A stretch of 64,000 nt of DNA. It comes from Calditrichales bacterium MX18-03. GTDB lineage: Bacteria; Bacillota; Clostridia; Lutisporales; Lutisporaceae. The notes beneath the pieces are model-generated. The model did not search any database, was not told where the DNA came from, and worked only from the letters and a program-made list of their open reading frames with translations. Both the position numbers and the translations under genes were made by a program. Positions within the stretch are counted from its first letter, which is position 1; each line of letters begins with the position of its first letter. Positions 46,186 to 54,160 of this stretch are shown piece by piece. The DNA is taken from the NCBI GenBank assembly GCA_021083345.1, contig JAJGRE010000002.1, forward strand, positions 744,001 to 808,000, written 5' to 3'.

Positions 46186-47436
46186 TCAACTCCTTGTTTC
46201 CTCTATCATTTTGATGAAGGCCTCTGCTACTTTAGAATCAAACTGTTTTCCTTTTTCCTGCTCAATAATGTTCAAGGCTTCCTGCATGGTCATGGCACCG
46301 CGGTAAGGCCGCTCGGAAGTCAGCGCATCATACACGTCGGCTATACTCAGTATATAGGCCTCTTGGTTAATTTCTTGTCCTTTTTTTCCTTCCGGATAAC
46401 CTGTCCCATCACAGCGCTCATGGTGCCCATATATTATGTCGGAAGCATCCTTGAGAAAATCGACCTTGTTTATGATCTTCATTCCGATGACCGGATGCTG
46501 CTTGATTTTTTCGAATTCTTCCGGTGTCAGCTTGCCCGGCTTATTCAATATGGTTTCTTCTATTCCTATTTTTCCTACATCGTGCAGGATAGCCGCCATT
46601 TTCAGATCATCGATCCTCTTGGGTTTAAGGCCCATCCTTTTTGCCAGATCACAGGCATATTCGCTGACCCGCATGGAATGACCCTGAGTGTAGGTATCTT
46701 TTGCTTCTATTGCCTGGGATAAGGACTCAACCGTCTCAATATAGATACGGCGCATGTCTACATATAGCTTATATGAATACCGCGCCAACAGAAGTGGGCC
46801 TAGGAATAAAAATATGCCTAAAATGCCATATTGTACGTATGCAAGCGACATAAGAATGCCTAAAGGGGCTAAGAATATGCAATCCTTTAACGCCCAACTG
46901 ATATCACTTAACCACGTACTGGCAAAAGATTCGTTTGTAAGGATTGCTATATAACCGGATATAATCGTCTCATTAATAATGACATAGACGAAAATACTTG
47001 CCATTAGTGGAATGAATAAGGTACTAAGATTAATTGTTCCTGGTACTCCGCCCAAGTATTGATAGCATAACCCCGCCATACCTGTCGATAGAAGAATATT
47101 GGCTCCATTAATCAATGTTTTATATATTGGGTAATTAAAGACATGGACATAGCTGCCTTTGTGTTTCACAATTCGCAACATGATTCCTATACTGGTCACC
47201 CATGCAGCCTCAGGCATGCCTAATACAAGAATCGCTGCAAGGTTAACAGCTAACCCTACCGACATTGCACTCTCTCTGGATGTCACAATTAAAAGAGATT
47301 CTGCAATTATAGATAAAAGTATAAAGACAATGACACCCTTAATATCTATTACAGCATCTATCATTATTGTGCTAAGCAAATGCAGGGTCCCAAGTAGTAT
47401 AACGAATGTTATAAAGAGCTTTAGCTTTTTTGTCAT
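46186..47436 (-). CDS. Membrane-anchored HD-GYP protein (putative c-di-GMP phosphodiesterase)
   Basis: A 416-residue protein. About seven hydrophobic helices fill the first ~210 residues. The C-terminal HD-GYP domain has the HD pair in AAILHDVGKIG, the second metal motif HHERCDGTGYPEG with intact GYP, and SIADVYDALTSERPYR. HD-GYP enzymes break c-di-GMP to pGpG or GMP. The ATG at 47436 is preferred over a GTG at 47445 because AAAGGTG then spaces correctly. It lies between a tiny hydrophobic peptide gene and DUF5317. Confidence 0.88.
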   Translation of the reverse strand: MTKKLKLFITFVILLGTLHLLSTIMIDAVIDIKGVIVFILLSIIAESLLIVTSRESAMSVGLAVNLAAILVLGMPEAAWVTSIGIMLRIVKHKGSYVHVFNYPIYKTLINGANILLSTGMAGLCYQYLGGVPGTINLSTLFIPLMASIFVYVIINETIISGYIAILTNESFASTWLSDISWALKDCIFLAPLGILMSLAYVQYGILGIFLFLGPLLLARYSYKLYVDMRRIYIETVESLSQAIEAKDTYTQGHSMRVSEYACDLAKRMGLKPKRIDDLKMAAILHDVGKIGIEETILNKPGKLTPEEFEKIKQHPVIGMKIINKVDFLKDASDIIYGHHERCDGTGYPEGKKGQEINQEAYILSIADVYDALTSERPYRGAMTMQEALNIIEQEKGKQFDSKVAEAFIKMIEETRS

Positions 47437-47459
47437 CTTCTTCACCTTTTTTTAAAAAC

Positions 47460-47668
47460 TTGACCGGCAAACATCATTTAAAACTTAAACCGGAATTGAC
47501 TTACCAGACTGAACGACTTGCACCTGCTGCCAATACTAATGACATAATGGTAGTCAGTATCGCTATTATTCTGCCCATGGTTTGCCTCCTTGTGATCAAG
47601 GCTCTGTTCCTCCGCTAACGGAACAGGCAAACACTCCGCTAAGATGTTTGAAAAGATTTGCCGGTCAA
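47460..47668. repeat. Long-range inverted repeat enclosing the micropeptide gene
   Basis: TTGACCGGCAAA (47460-47471) and TTTGCCGGTCAA (47657-47668) are perfect inverted copies 185 bases apart. CAAACATC (47468-47475) and GATGTTTG (47643-47650) are also complementary, so the arms could pair over 16 bases with a bulge. A second hairpin CTGTTCC/GGAACAG lies within, just before the micropeptide ribosome binding site. Confidence 0.7.
47501..47578 (-). CDS. 25-residue hydrophobic micropeptide
   Basis: A 25-codon frame with ATG at 47578 seven bases after a perfect AAGGAGG. The product begins MGRIIAILTTIMSLVLAAG, a single membrane-length hydrophobic helix, and ends SRSVW with one Arg. It has no Cys, so it does not look like a thiolactone AgrD precursor, though size and location are compatible with a small signalling or regulatory membrane peptide. 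It lies between the 210-residue protein and HD-GYP genes in the same direction, inside an inverted repeat. No homologue is known to me. Confidence 0.55.
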   Translation of the reverse strand: MGRIIAILTTIMSLVLAAGASRSVW

Positions 47669-47671
47669 AAA

Positions 47672-48304
47672 TTAACTCAACATATTCACTTTTCGGTTAA
47701 CCGCTGAAAGCACTGCTTTAACGGCTGATTCGTTTTCATCCTGGCTGATAATACTGCTGCCCGAAAGCGACTCCTCAGCATTCTCATAGGAAAATCCTAT
47801 GACCGTGATAAAAACCTCCTTGTCGGATATCCTGCAAAGTTCCAAGCCTTCAAGATAGAACATGCCTTTTATACCAAGATAATTCTCCAAAGCATTCAGA
47901 GTAGCTTCTGCTATAGCCTTCCCCCTGTTCGACTTGGATTTAACCTTGATGCTTGTCCCCTCAAACACTTTCTCTTCATATACCAAGGAAACAGTAGCCT
48001 CAATATAGTTCTCAACGTTTTTCACGATGATGCCGTCAATTTTGACCCGAGCTTCCTTATAATCCGCTTCATCTATTTGTGCAATGCTGATCTTTTTGTA
48101 ATCGACATTAATATTAAACTTGGCATTGACTGCAGATTGGATATCCCGTACCAGCTGTTTGATGTTGCGGCCGACTGCAGCCAGTACATGTATTTCCTCA
48201 ATATTATCGCTATTGTCGCATACAACACTGCAGTTTTTAATATCCGGCATTTTGCAGATCAACTGCTCCATCTCGCCCTTCAAGCTGCCTTTAGTGATTG
48301 ACAA
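47672..48304 (-). CDS. Unrecognised 210-residue protein upstream of HD-GYP
   Basis: A soluble mixed alpha/beta protein. Start: TTG at 48304 with AAGGAGGAG about eight bases upstream. Two halves look alike in composition; the second has KVKSKSNRGKAIAEATLNALE and ENYLGIKGMFYLEGLELCRI. The first half contains CSVVCDNSDNIEEIHVLAAV. No membrane segment or catalytic motif is evident. It lies immediately 5' of the micropeptide and HD-GYP genes and may share their transcript. Confidence 0.6.
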   Translation of the reverse strand: MSITKGSLKGEMEQLICKMPDIKNCSVVCDNSDNIEEIHVLAAVGRNIKQLVRDIQSAVNAKFNINVDYKKISIAQIDEADYKEARVKIDGIIVKNVENYIEATVSLVYEEKVFEGTSIKVKSKSNRGKAIAEATLNALENYLGIKGMFYLEGLELCRISDKEVFITVIGFSYENAEESLSGSSIISQDENESAVKAVLSAVNRKVNMLS

Positions 48305-48399
48305 AGGATTCTCCTCCTTCTGATTACTGGATTGCAGTAATACTTATTCGACCAAATCGTCCAAATCCCTCCATGAATCATACAAATTGCGCGTAATAC

Positions 48400-48433
48400 A
48401 TAGTAAAATAGTACCGCGGCACTATTTTACTAT
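48400..48433. repeat. Perfect 13-bp hairpin upstream of the 210-residue protein gene
   Basis: ATAGTAAAATAGT and ACTATTTTACTAT (48400-48412, 48421-48433) enclose an 8-base loop containing CCGCGG. It lies 96 bases upstream of the TTG start in the same interval as the hpf terminator; role unknown. Confidence 0.6.
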
Positions 48434-48511
48434 GAAAACACGCTAATCACACGAAAACACTTGCAATGCGCAATACTACACAGTAGTACATCCTTCTACA
48501 AAAAATAAAAA

Positions 48512-48531
48512 GCAGCCGGGATACCGGCTGC
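48512..48531 (-). terminator. Terminator of hpf
   Basis: GCAGCCGG-GATA-CCGGCTGC with a T run on the minus strand, eight bases after the hpf stop. Confidence 0.9.
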
Positions 48532-48538
48532 ACCTTTC

Positions 48539-49072
48539 CTAGAATTCGGGTTCAATTAAACCGTAATTGCCATCCTTACGCTTATAAACCACATTAACCT
48601 CTTCCGATTCGGCATTGGAAAACACGAAGAAGTTATGTCCCAGAAGCTCCATCTGCATGACAGCCTCTTCTGTCTGCATCGGCTTCATGGCAAATTTCTT
48701 GGTCTTGACGATCTGCTGCTCGCCGTCGTCTTCATCATCCTCTACCGGCATCGCCCAGTTCTCAAACCGGACATTTCCGTCCTTCATCCTTCTTTCCAGT
48801 TTGGTTTTGTGGCGCCTCATCTGCCTTTCCAACTTCTCGATTACGTTATCTATAGAAGTGTACATATCACCGGTAGCTTCTTCTCCTCTTAAGATAACTC
48901 CATTAAAAGGGATTGTCACCTCAATGATGTGACGGTTTCTTTCCACACTTAAAGTTGCGTGTGCCTCTGTTCCCGGGCCGAAGTACCGCTCAAATTTTGC
49001 CAGCTTTTTCTCGACCCTGTCCCTGAGCGCATCAGTGATATCCATATTCTTTCCGCTTACGATTATACGCAT
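48539..49072 (-). CDS. hpf: Ribosome hibernation promoting factor, long form
   Basis: A 177-residue HPF that drives ribosome dimerisation (100S) in stationary phase. The N-terminal domain reads MRIIVSGKNMDITDALRDRV and has RNRHIIEVTIPFNGVILRGE; a linker then leads to the C-terminal dimerisation domain with VKTKKFAMKPMQTEEAVMQM and NAESEEVNVVYKRKDGNYGL. GAAAGGGGA precedes the ATG. Its 5' region is the 494-base gap holding DnaA-box-like sites. Confidence 0.95.
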   Translation of the reverse strand: MRIIVSGKNMDITDALRDRVEKKLAKFERYFGPGTEAHATLSVERNRHIIEVTIPFNGVILRGEEATGDMYTSIDNVIEKLERQMRRHKTKLERRMKDGNVRFENWAMPVEDDEDDGEQQIVKTKKFAMKPMQTEEAVMQMELLGHNFFVFSNAESEEVNVVYKRKDGNYGLIEPEF

Positions 49073-49289
49073 AACTACATCCCCTTTCGCAACTATTATG
49101 CTACCGTATGTATATATTTTATTCTACATTTGCACAAATAATCCTTCTGATTTTTTTCAATTTTCTAATAATAATCGCAAAATTCGGTATCAAAACCCCC
49201 GTTTCCGCCCTGCATCATTATGTAAAGCGAACATGGCTTTACCGTCTAGCAATCCGGCTGCAACCGCATGGCAAAATGGGATAATCACA

Positions 49290-49356
49290 TTTTCCACAGG
49301 CTTATCCACAGGCTTTTTCTATTTTATGTGCACAATGTGGGTAACTCTGTTGATAA
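49290..49356. promoter_or_regulatory. Cluster of DnaA-box-like sites
   Basis: TTATCCACA (49302-49310) is a perfect consensus box. TTTTCCACA (49290-49298), and on the other strand TTACCCACA (49344-49336) and TTATCAACA (49356-49348), differ from it by one base each. Four such sites in 67 bases, two per strand, exceed chance expectation. The rest of the gap 49073-49535 shows no gene. Confidence 0.5.
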
Positions 49357-49535
49357 CTTGAGATTCTAAGGCTCTCCCTGTTGAAAATCTGTGTATGGAG
49401 CTGGGATAATAATTTGTCGAGCGAACATACTGTAAAATAATTTTGGACATTTATGTCGATGTTTGTCTTAACTATTTAACTTTATGTTACTTTTTGTATA
49501 TTTGTGCGATTGTGGCATGTGCACAAGTGTATAAA

Positions 49536-49560
49536 AAAACCGCCTATAAAAGGCGGTTCA
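49536..49560 (-). terminator. Terminator of the zinc-ribbon gene
   Basis: AACCGCCT-ATAAAA-AGGCGGTT (stem arms 49538-49545 and 49551-49558) with a run of T residues on the minus strand. Confidence 0.88.
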
Positions 49561-49566
49561 TTCATC

Positions 49567-49860
49567 TTATGCTCTTCTTGCGTCGAAGCACTCTTTGCAA
49601 TATACAGGTCTGGTGTTTGTGGGCTTGAAGGGAATCTGAGTCTCTCTGCCGCACTCTGCACATACTGCTTCATGCATAACAACTTCTCTCTTCATTCCTG
49701 TTCTGCCGTTGCCGCCTGCGTTCTTTCTGCTGTTTCTGCAGTCCTTGCATCTTGCAGGCTCATTCTGGAAGCCCTTCTCTGCATAGAACTCCTGCTCGCC
49801 TACTGTGAAAATAAAATCATTACCACAGTCCTTGCACACTAACGTTTTGTCTTGAAACAT
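49567..49860 (-). CDS. Zinc-ribbon domain protein
   Basis: A 97-residue protein beginning MFQDKTLVCKDCGNDF. CKDC near the start, CKDC in the middle (PARCKDCRNSRKN) and CAEC/CKEC near the end form two four-Cys zinc ribbons. The first half resembles the clostridial zinc-ribbon family found in small nucleic-acid-binding proteins. GAGAGGGA is upstream of the ATG. Function unknown, perhaps RNA- or ribosome-related given hpf as neighbour and the RNA candidate before it. Confidence 0.8.
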   Translation of the reverse strand: MFQDKTLVCKDCGNDFIFTVGEQEFYAEKGFQNEPARCKDCRNSRKNAGGNGRTGMKREVVMHEAVCAECGRETQIPFKPTNTRPVYCKECFDARRA

Positions 49861-49984
49861 GTAAAAATCCCTCTCTTTTCTTAGGTCGGCGTTGGGCATA
49901 AAGAACTGCTCTGGGATTTTTACTGCCAGGATAAACGTTCTTGCACCACGCACTCACACCTTAATTTTGATGGCTATTATACTA

Positions 49985-50193
49985 GCTGACCTGGTCTTTT
50001 CCCCCACACCCGCCGTCTGGCGCTTTTGCTAATAGCGTTCTGCCCCTCACTACTCACGCTCTCAGAATGATCTGGACGGACTTACATCTAAACCGCACCA
50101 TGCTCACAGGAGCATTTCTCCTGCTTACGTGGATCGTTTTGCCTGCGACTGGCTTCGATTTTCAACCACAGACCTAGATAACATACCACAGGT
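49985..50193 (-). ncRNA. Structured RNA candidate (raiA-like location), ~205 nt
   Basis: A GC-richer block in AT-rich surroundings, directly downstream of a good promoter. Minus-strand pairings seen: GGTCT at the 5' end with AGACC at the 3' end; CAGGAG-AAATG-CTCCTG; CAGA-TCAT-TCTG; CCGTC with GACGG; CGCT-ATTAGCAAA-AGCG. It contains no ORF. It could be a free small RNA or a long leader of the zinc-ribbon gene. The raiA RNA motif is found near hpf/raiA in Firmicutes, which makes it the first hypothesis; I cannot confirm the consensus. Confidence 0.5.
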
Positions 50194-50196
50194 TCT

Positions 50197-50225
50197 ATTA
50201 TATAATTTTCTTTGGCAATACACAA
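50197..50225 (-). promoter_or_regulatory. Promoter of the structured RNA
   Basis: On the minus strand TTGTGT (50225-50220) and TATAAT (50202-50197) are 17 bases apart; initiation is expected near 50190, at the edge of the structured block. Confidence 0.65.
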
Positions 50226-50294
50226 GTATTTTCGCTTGCTAAAGTCTCAATTTTAAAAAATTATTCAATAACAGGTAAAAAATAGCGATACTTT

Positions 50295-50591
50295 TTACAC
50301 GATTTTTTTCTTCAGCAGCCGGATGTCCATATCATGCTCCAAATACATTTCCTTGATGACGCCCAATTTCAGAACGATGTCCTGCTGTCCGTCGTTCAGC
50401 TTTATGATGTCGGCTTTAACCTGTTTCATGTCCGCTTTCAGCTCCACTACATCAGTCTTTAACTCCGTTATATCAGCCTTTACTTCCACCACATCAGCCT
50501 TCAGCTCCCCGAATTCCGTCTTCATGGATCGCTCCATCCTATCCAGAGCATCAAATACCTTAATAAACATTTCCCGCGTCTCGCTATCCAT
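50295..50591 (-). CDS. Coiled-coil protein with heptad-like repeats
   Basis: A 98-residue soluble protein. Its centre has repeated 7-residue units such as ELKADVV, EVKADIT, ELKTDVV and ELKADMK, typical of a long coiled coil. ATG at 50591 follows GAGAGGTG. No catalytic motif. Such repeat proteins are widespread in clostridia, and sometimes phage- or plasmid-linked; function unknown. Confidence 0.65.
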   Translation of the reverse strand: MDSETREMFIKVFDALDRMERSMKTEFGELKADVVEVKADITELKTDVVELKADMKQVKADIIKLNDGQQDIVLKLGVIKEMYLEHDMDIRLLKKKIV

Positions 50592-50703
50592 GATTACACC
50601 TCTCAACCGTTATTTGTCCCAATTAGATTGTAACAAATTTCCACCAGACAGTCAATCTCATATATGAACATTATAATTTCTTTTTTGAACATTTCCATGT
50701 TTC

Positions 50704-51186
50704 CTATTTTTTTCTGTCGATAAAAATGCCGTCATTGCTGATCGCAGGCGCATCATAGGCCTTCAGGGACTTTTTTCCGGCATTCACCTGCTTGATCTCC
50801 TTCTTCAGGCCGTTGTAGATGATCAGTAGATTGGACTTATTCTCTTCCTCCAGCTTCATGATCTGCTGTGCCAAGGACAGCACTTCCTGCACCTTCAGCC
50901 TTGTATCCTTAAAATACGGGTATCTGACGGTATCCGCATCGGCGAAGCTTTCAATTCCCAATTGCTTCTTCAGCACCTCTGACTTTTCTGCAAAAGCTTT
51001 GTCGATTGCATCAACCTTATCAATAAAAATCTGCTTTTTGGCAATGAGCTCTTCAATGTTCTGCGCCTCATTAGACTCGATATCCTTTTTCTGCTCCGCC
51101 GTAATGGTATAAATACCTTTAAACAGCATGATCTTGCTGTCCAGAAGCCCATTCAGCACCTTGATCGCTTCAAAAGGGTTTTCCAT
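50704..51186 (-). CDS. FlgN-like flagellar chaperone
   Basis: A 160-residue, almost wholly helical, charged protein. Its pattern (LNGLLDSKIMLFKGIYTITA, then IEELIAKKQIFIDKVDAID, and LAQQIMKLEEENKSNLLIIY) matches FlgN-type chaperones, which hold hook-associated proteins FlgK and FlgL before export. Position downstream of fliS, fliD and flaG agrees. Identity is by helical pattern and context, not by a catalytic motif. Confidence 0.65.
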   Translation of the reverse strand: MENPFEAIKVLNGLLDSKIMLFKGIYTITAEQKKDIESNEAQNIEELIAKKQIFIDKVDAIDKAFAEKSEVLKKQLGIESFADADTVRYPYFKDTRLKVQEVLSLAQQIMKLEEENKSNLLIIYNGLKKEIKQVNAGKKSLKAYDAPAISNDGIFIDRKK

Positions 51187-51258
51187 TCAAATACCCCCTA
51201 TTGATTCTATTGGTTCTATTATATCTCTGATTGCGGTAGTTTGTCATCCTCCGGAAGT

Positions 51259-51290
51259 TGTCATTCTGAGCCTGCGAAGAATCTCAGCCC
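51259..51290. repeat. Dispersed-repeat-like segment
   Basis: TGTCATTCTGAG followed by CCTGCGAAGAATCTCAG resembles a short repeat I have met in other bacterial genomes (TGTCATTCTGAG ... CGAAGAATCTC). Only one copy is here, so a repeat call depends on the rest of the genome. Confidence 0.35.
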
Positions 51291-51311
51291 CTAAAGCAAG
51301 CTCAAGCAAAA

Positions 51312-51350
51312 GGATATGCTCCAATCACCAAGCGGCTCTTAAGCATATCC
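51312..51350 (-). terminator. Terminator of fliS
   Basis: On the minus strand GGATATGCT ... AGCATATCC then TTTT, a 9-bp stem with a long loop, downstream of fliS. Confidence 0.6.
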
Positions 51351-51376
51351 AAAGTGTATCGTATTAATTCAACTTC

Positions 51377-51886
51377 CTATTTGTTTACAGCCTGCTGCTG
51401 TTTTGCAATTTTCATAGCCTGCACCCATGTATCACGCAGTTCTTCGGCATAGCCGAGGACTTCCTCAATAATAGCTTTATCTTTCTTGATATTGGCTTCA
51501 ATAAGCCTTCTCTTCATATAATCATAAAGCGACATAAGACTATTGGAAATCTCATACTGCATATTCAAGGTACACATAAACTCGGATATGATGTCTTGAG
51601 ACCTGATTATACTGCTGCCGGCTTTCTCATTATCCTTCATATCAATGAACTGCAACGCACTTCTTAAAAATCTGATCAGTCCATTGTAAAGCATCAACGT
51701 CAATTCTTGCGGTGAAGCCGTATTGACCATATTCTGCTGATATTGCTGGTATTGCTGCTGTGAATTGCTGCTGCCGCTTGGTGCAGTCCTTTCCTTGCTT
51801 TGCGCTTCCACCCCTTTGGCAGGCTCTGTATTACCGATTACCCTTGGCTGCGGAAATTTCTGATAGAGTCCGTTCATCATTGCCAT
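51377..51886 (-). CDS. fliS: Flagellar export chaperone FliS, with Gln-rich N-terminal extension
   Basis: A ~169-residue FliS that binds the C-terminus of flagellin until export. The core (QNMVNTASPQELTLMLYNGL, FLRSALQFIDMKD, MQYEISNSLMSLYDYMKRRL) is complete and helical. About 45 residues precede it, ending in a Gln/Ser/Tyr-rich run (SSNSQQQYQQYQQ) not present in compact FliS. The start at 51886 is set by GGGGTG seven bases before ATG; a GTG at 51895 is the alternative. Confidence 0.9.
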   Translation of the reverse strand: MAMMNGLYQKFPQPRVIGNTEPAKGVEAQSKERTAPSGSSNSQQQYQQYQQNMVNTASPQELTLMLYNGLIRFLRSALQFIDMKDNEKAGSSIIRSQDIISEFMCTLNMQYEISNSLMSLYDYMKRRLIEANIKKDKAIIEEVLGYAEELRDTWVQAMKIAKQQQAVNK

Positions 51887-51911
51887 ATTGTTCACCCCAT
51901 TCTAAATATTG

Positions 51912-54155
51912 TTAACTGCTTCCTCCGCCAAACTGCTGCGAAATCCAGGACGATTGGCTGTTCATGCGTCCAAGAGCTGTTTCCATCGCCTGAAATTTTT
52001 TGTAAAGCCGCTCTTGCTTATCATACATTTTCTGTGTCAAGTTATCGATCAGCTTGTCCTTACCACCGATCTCATCGGAAATGATGTTCTTGTATTCCGA
52101 AATATCATCAGTAATCCCCGCTTTCTCCAGTAAAGCGCCCTTATGCCCTTTATTATTTCTTGTTGTCCTGATGCTGTCTTGTATAATGTCATACAGCCTA
52201 TTGACAATACCGGTTTCTTGATTCCGGGTGCTCTTATCATGCTCGTTAAGATCAGGGGAGTAGCTAATATTCGATTCTTTGGCAAAAACATTCATGACGA
52301 CAGTCGGGGTGTTTTTTATGGCATTCCTAAGCTTCGTTTCATCAATAACAAGCTTTCCCTTTTCTTTGAAGCTGCCCGTCGTGATGCCAATGGTCGTAAG
52401 ATTACCTCCACTGCCTGATATTGTCGTGTATAGTGCAGATCTCATCTTTTGATAAATGTCGTTTAAGACACTGTCATTCTTGAGAATCCCTGTCTTTGCC
52501 TTCGCTTCCCATTTCTTGATGTCTTCTTCAGTCATCGCCTCTTTCTGTTCGTCAGTGAGAGGCAAATAGTCCCTGTCTCTGGCCTCAGAAATTTTTGTAG
52601 TGATTGTACCGATAATTTCATTATACTTTTCTACGAAGGATTTAATTGCGTTGAAGGTACTATCCACATCCTGCGTCAATGTAATATCAATCGTCTTATC
52701 TGGATCAGCCTTGAGGAGCGTATATTGAACGCCGTCTGCCGAAAAGCTGTTGGTGGATCTTGATCCGAATTTCCCATCTATCAGAAATTCAGCATCCACC
52801 CCATCTACCACTGTCCCTGCCAACAAGGTGCTGGAAAAAAAATTGCTTCCGTTGTCGTTGAGCACTAGCGTTCCCTTGCCGGTATCAATGTCGGTTAAGG
52901 TGAACTTGTTGGAATAGGCACTATAAGTAATATTGACGCCTGCAGTGCTGCTGTTGACTTTGTTTATGAAACTGTTAAATGTGTCATTCCGGCCTACCTT
53001 GATCGTGCTTCCATTAATCGTAAGGTCGAAGGTGTCATCGGCGTTGAAGATTATTCCGCCGCCTCCCAACATGGAGGCGACCTTTCCCATGGTCATAGAT
53101 CCGTTGAGTTTATTGCTGTCTCCGGAATCAAAACCCAAATACCCAACAATATTGTCATTCTTTAGCGTGTCCCCCAATGAAAACTCTGCAACTGAAACAT
53201 CCTTCTTGAAGACAAGCTTCCCCTCTTCGATGTCTGCAGATATTTTCCCATCCAGACCGGCCAGCTGCAGCTTTGCATTCAGAGTATTCTTCAAGTCTGT
53301 GATATTGTTGAATGTATTGTCATTCTCCCAGCTAATGGTTTTTACACTGCTTACCCTGTTTTCAACCGTATAGATGTTGAAAGCTCTTCCTTTATTTATC
53401 GTCAGTGGAAAAGTAATGGCATCAGTGCTTTTACCCTCATCATCGACCCCTAGCTTTGACAGTAAATCATCCTGTGCTCTGTCATAGGTCGATATTGTCA
53501 CAGTGTCAGTCGCATTCGCAGGTGATAACTTGATGCCTCCGCCAGCGCTGACTGAAGCCGTAACATTGCCGTTGAAGGCTTGATTGACTAATTGAGCCAG
53601 TTTCCCATCCGAACCGTTCCCTACAATAGCCGAAGCATCCGCATAGTTGCCGCTGGGCAGTGTAATCAATCTGCTAACTCCATTGTAATTGATGTTAAAG
53701 GTATTCTCGGTACTATTAACCGATACATTGGAAATTGCTGCACCCGTAACATCTTTACTTGTAATTTCACCGCTGCTCGTAGCTTCTGAAGCTGTTGCAA
53801 GCTTAGTGACCTTAATGGAATGTTTCAGGCTGGTTACCCCTTCCCCCCCGACTGCAGTGGCGATAGAAGAGTCTGAGTAAGCCGATGTATACTTCTGATA
53901 GATCGTTTTGGAACGCATATTGGATGTGGGTTTCAAATAATCAAAGAAGTTGTCCCTGAATCCTCTAATGGCATTTGTAATGGATCTGTAGTCATCTCTT
54001 TTCCACTCAAGCAGCGTCCTGTCCTGCTTGACTTTGTCAATCTTTAAATTATCCACTTTGAGCATATCGCTGATAATCGAATCGGTATCAAGGCCTGAAC
54101 CCAAACCGGACAATCTAATCCTGTTGTTTATGGTATTCGTGATACTGCTAGCCAT
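51912..54155 (-). CDS. fliD: Flagellar hook-associated protein 2 (filament cap)
   Basis: A 747-residue FliD, which caps the growing filament and helps flagellin assemble. The start (INNRIRLSGLGSGLDTDSII) and the C-terminal domain (YDIIQDSIRTTRNNKGHKGA, LYKKFQAMETALGRMNSQSS) are conserved. Typical FliD is 450-500 residues; here the middle is expanded with IN-motif-like beta segments. GAGGAGGTAAGG precedes the ATG. It is followed by fliS and preceded by flaG. Confidence 0.94.
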   Translation of the reverse strand: MASSITNTINNRIRLSGLGSGLDTDSIISDMLKVDNLKIDKVKQDRTLLEWKRDDYRSITNAIRGFRDNFFDYLKPTSNMRSKTIYQKYTSAYSDSSIATAVGGEGVTSLKHSIKVTKLATASEATSSGEITSKDVTGAAISNVSVNSTENTFNINYNGVSRLITLPSGNYADASAIVGNGSDGKLAQLVNQAFNGNVTASVSAGGGIKLSPANATDTVTISTYDRAQDDLLSKLGVDDEGKSTDAITFPLTINKGRAFNIYTVENRVSSVKTISWENDNTFNNITDLKNTLNAKLQLAGLDGKISADIEEGKLVFKKDVSVAEFSLGDTLKNDNIVGYLGFDSGDSNKLNGSMTMGKVASMLGGGGIIFNADDTFDLTINGSTIKVGRNDTFNSFINKVNSSTAGVNITYSAYSNKFTLTDIDTGKGTLVLNDNGSNFFSSTLLAGTVVDGVDAEFLIDGKFGSRSTNSFSADGVQYTLLKADPDKTIDITLTQDVDSTFNAIKSFVEKYNEIIGTITTKISEARDRDYLPLTDEQKEAMTEEDIKKWEAKAKTGILKNDSVLNDIYQKMRSALYTTISGSGGNLTTIGITTGSFKEKGKLVIDETKLRNAIKNTPTVVMNVFAKESNISYSPDLNEHDKSTRNQETGIVNRLYDIIQDSIRTTRNNKGHKGALLEKAGITDDISEYKNIISDEIGGKDKLIDNLTQKMYDKQERLYKKFQAMETALGRMNSQSSWISQQFGGGSS

Positions 54156-54160
54156 CGGCC

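Noticed and set aside
47501-47578. AgrD-type thiolactone or lactone autoinducer
   Set aside because: The peptide lacks the Cys, the acidic Pro-containing tail and a neighbouring agrB-type processing gene.
49290-49356. Chromosomal origin oriC
   Set aside because: No dnaA, dnaN, rpmH or gyr genes are close, and only four boxes are present.
49954-50294. tmRNA, RNase P RNA, SRP RNA or T-box in the gap
   Set aside because: None of their conserved blocks (for example GAGGAAAGTCC for RNase P or GGGTGG-ACCGCG for T-box) appear; left as an unnamed structured RNA.
51187-51376. CRISPR array or other tandem array near fliS
   Set aside because: Only one copy of the repeat-like segment and one hairpin are present; no regular spacing.
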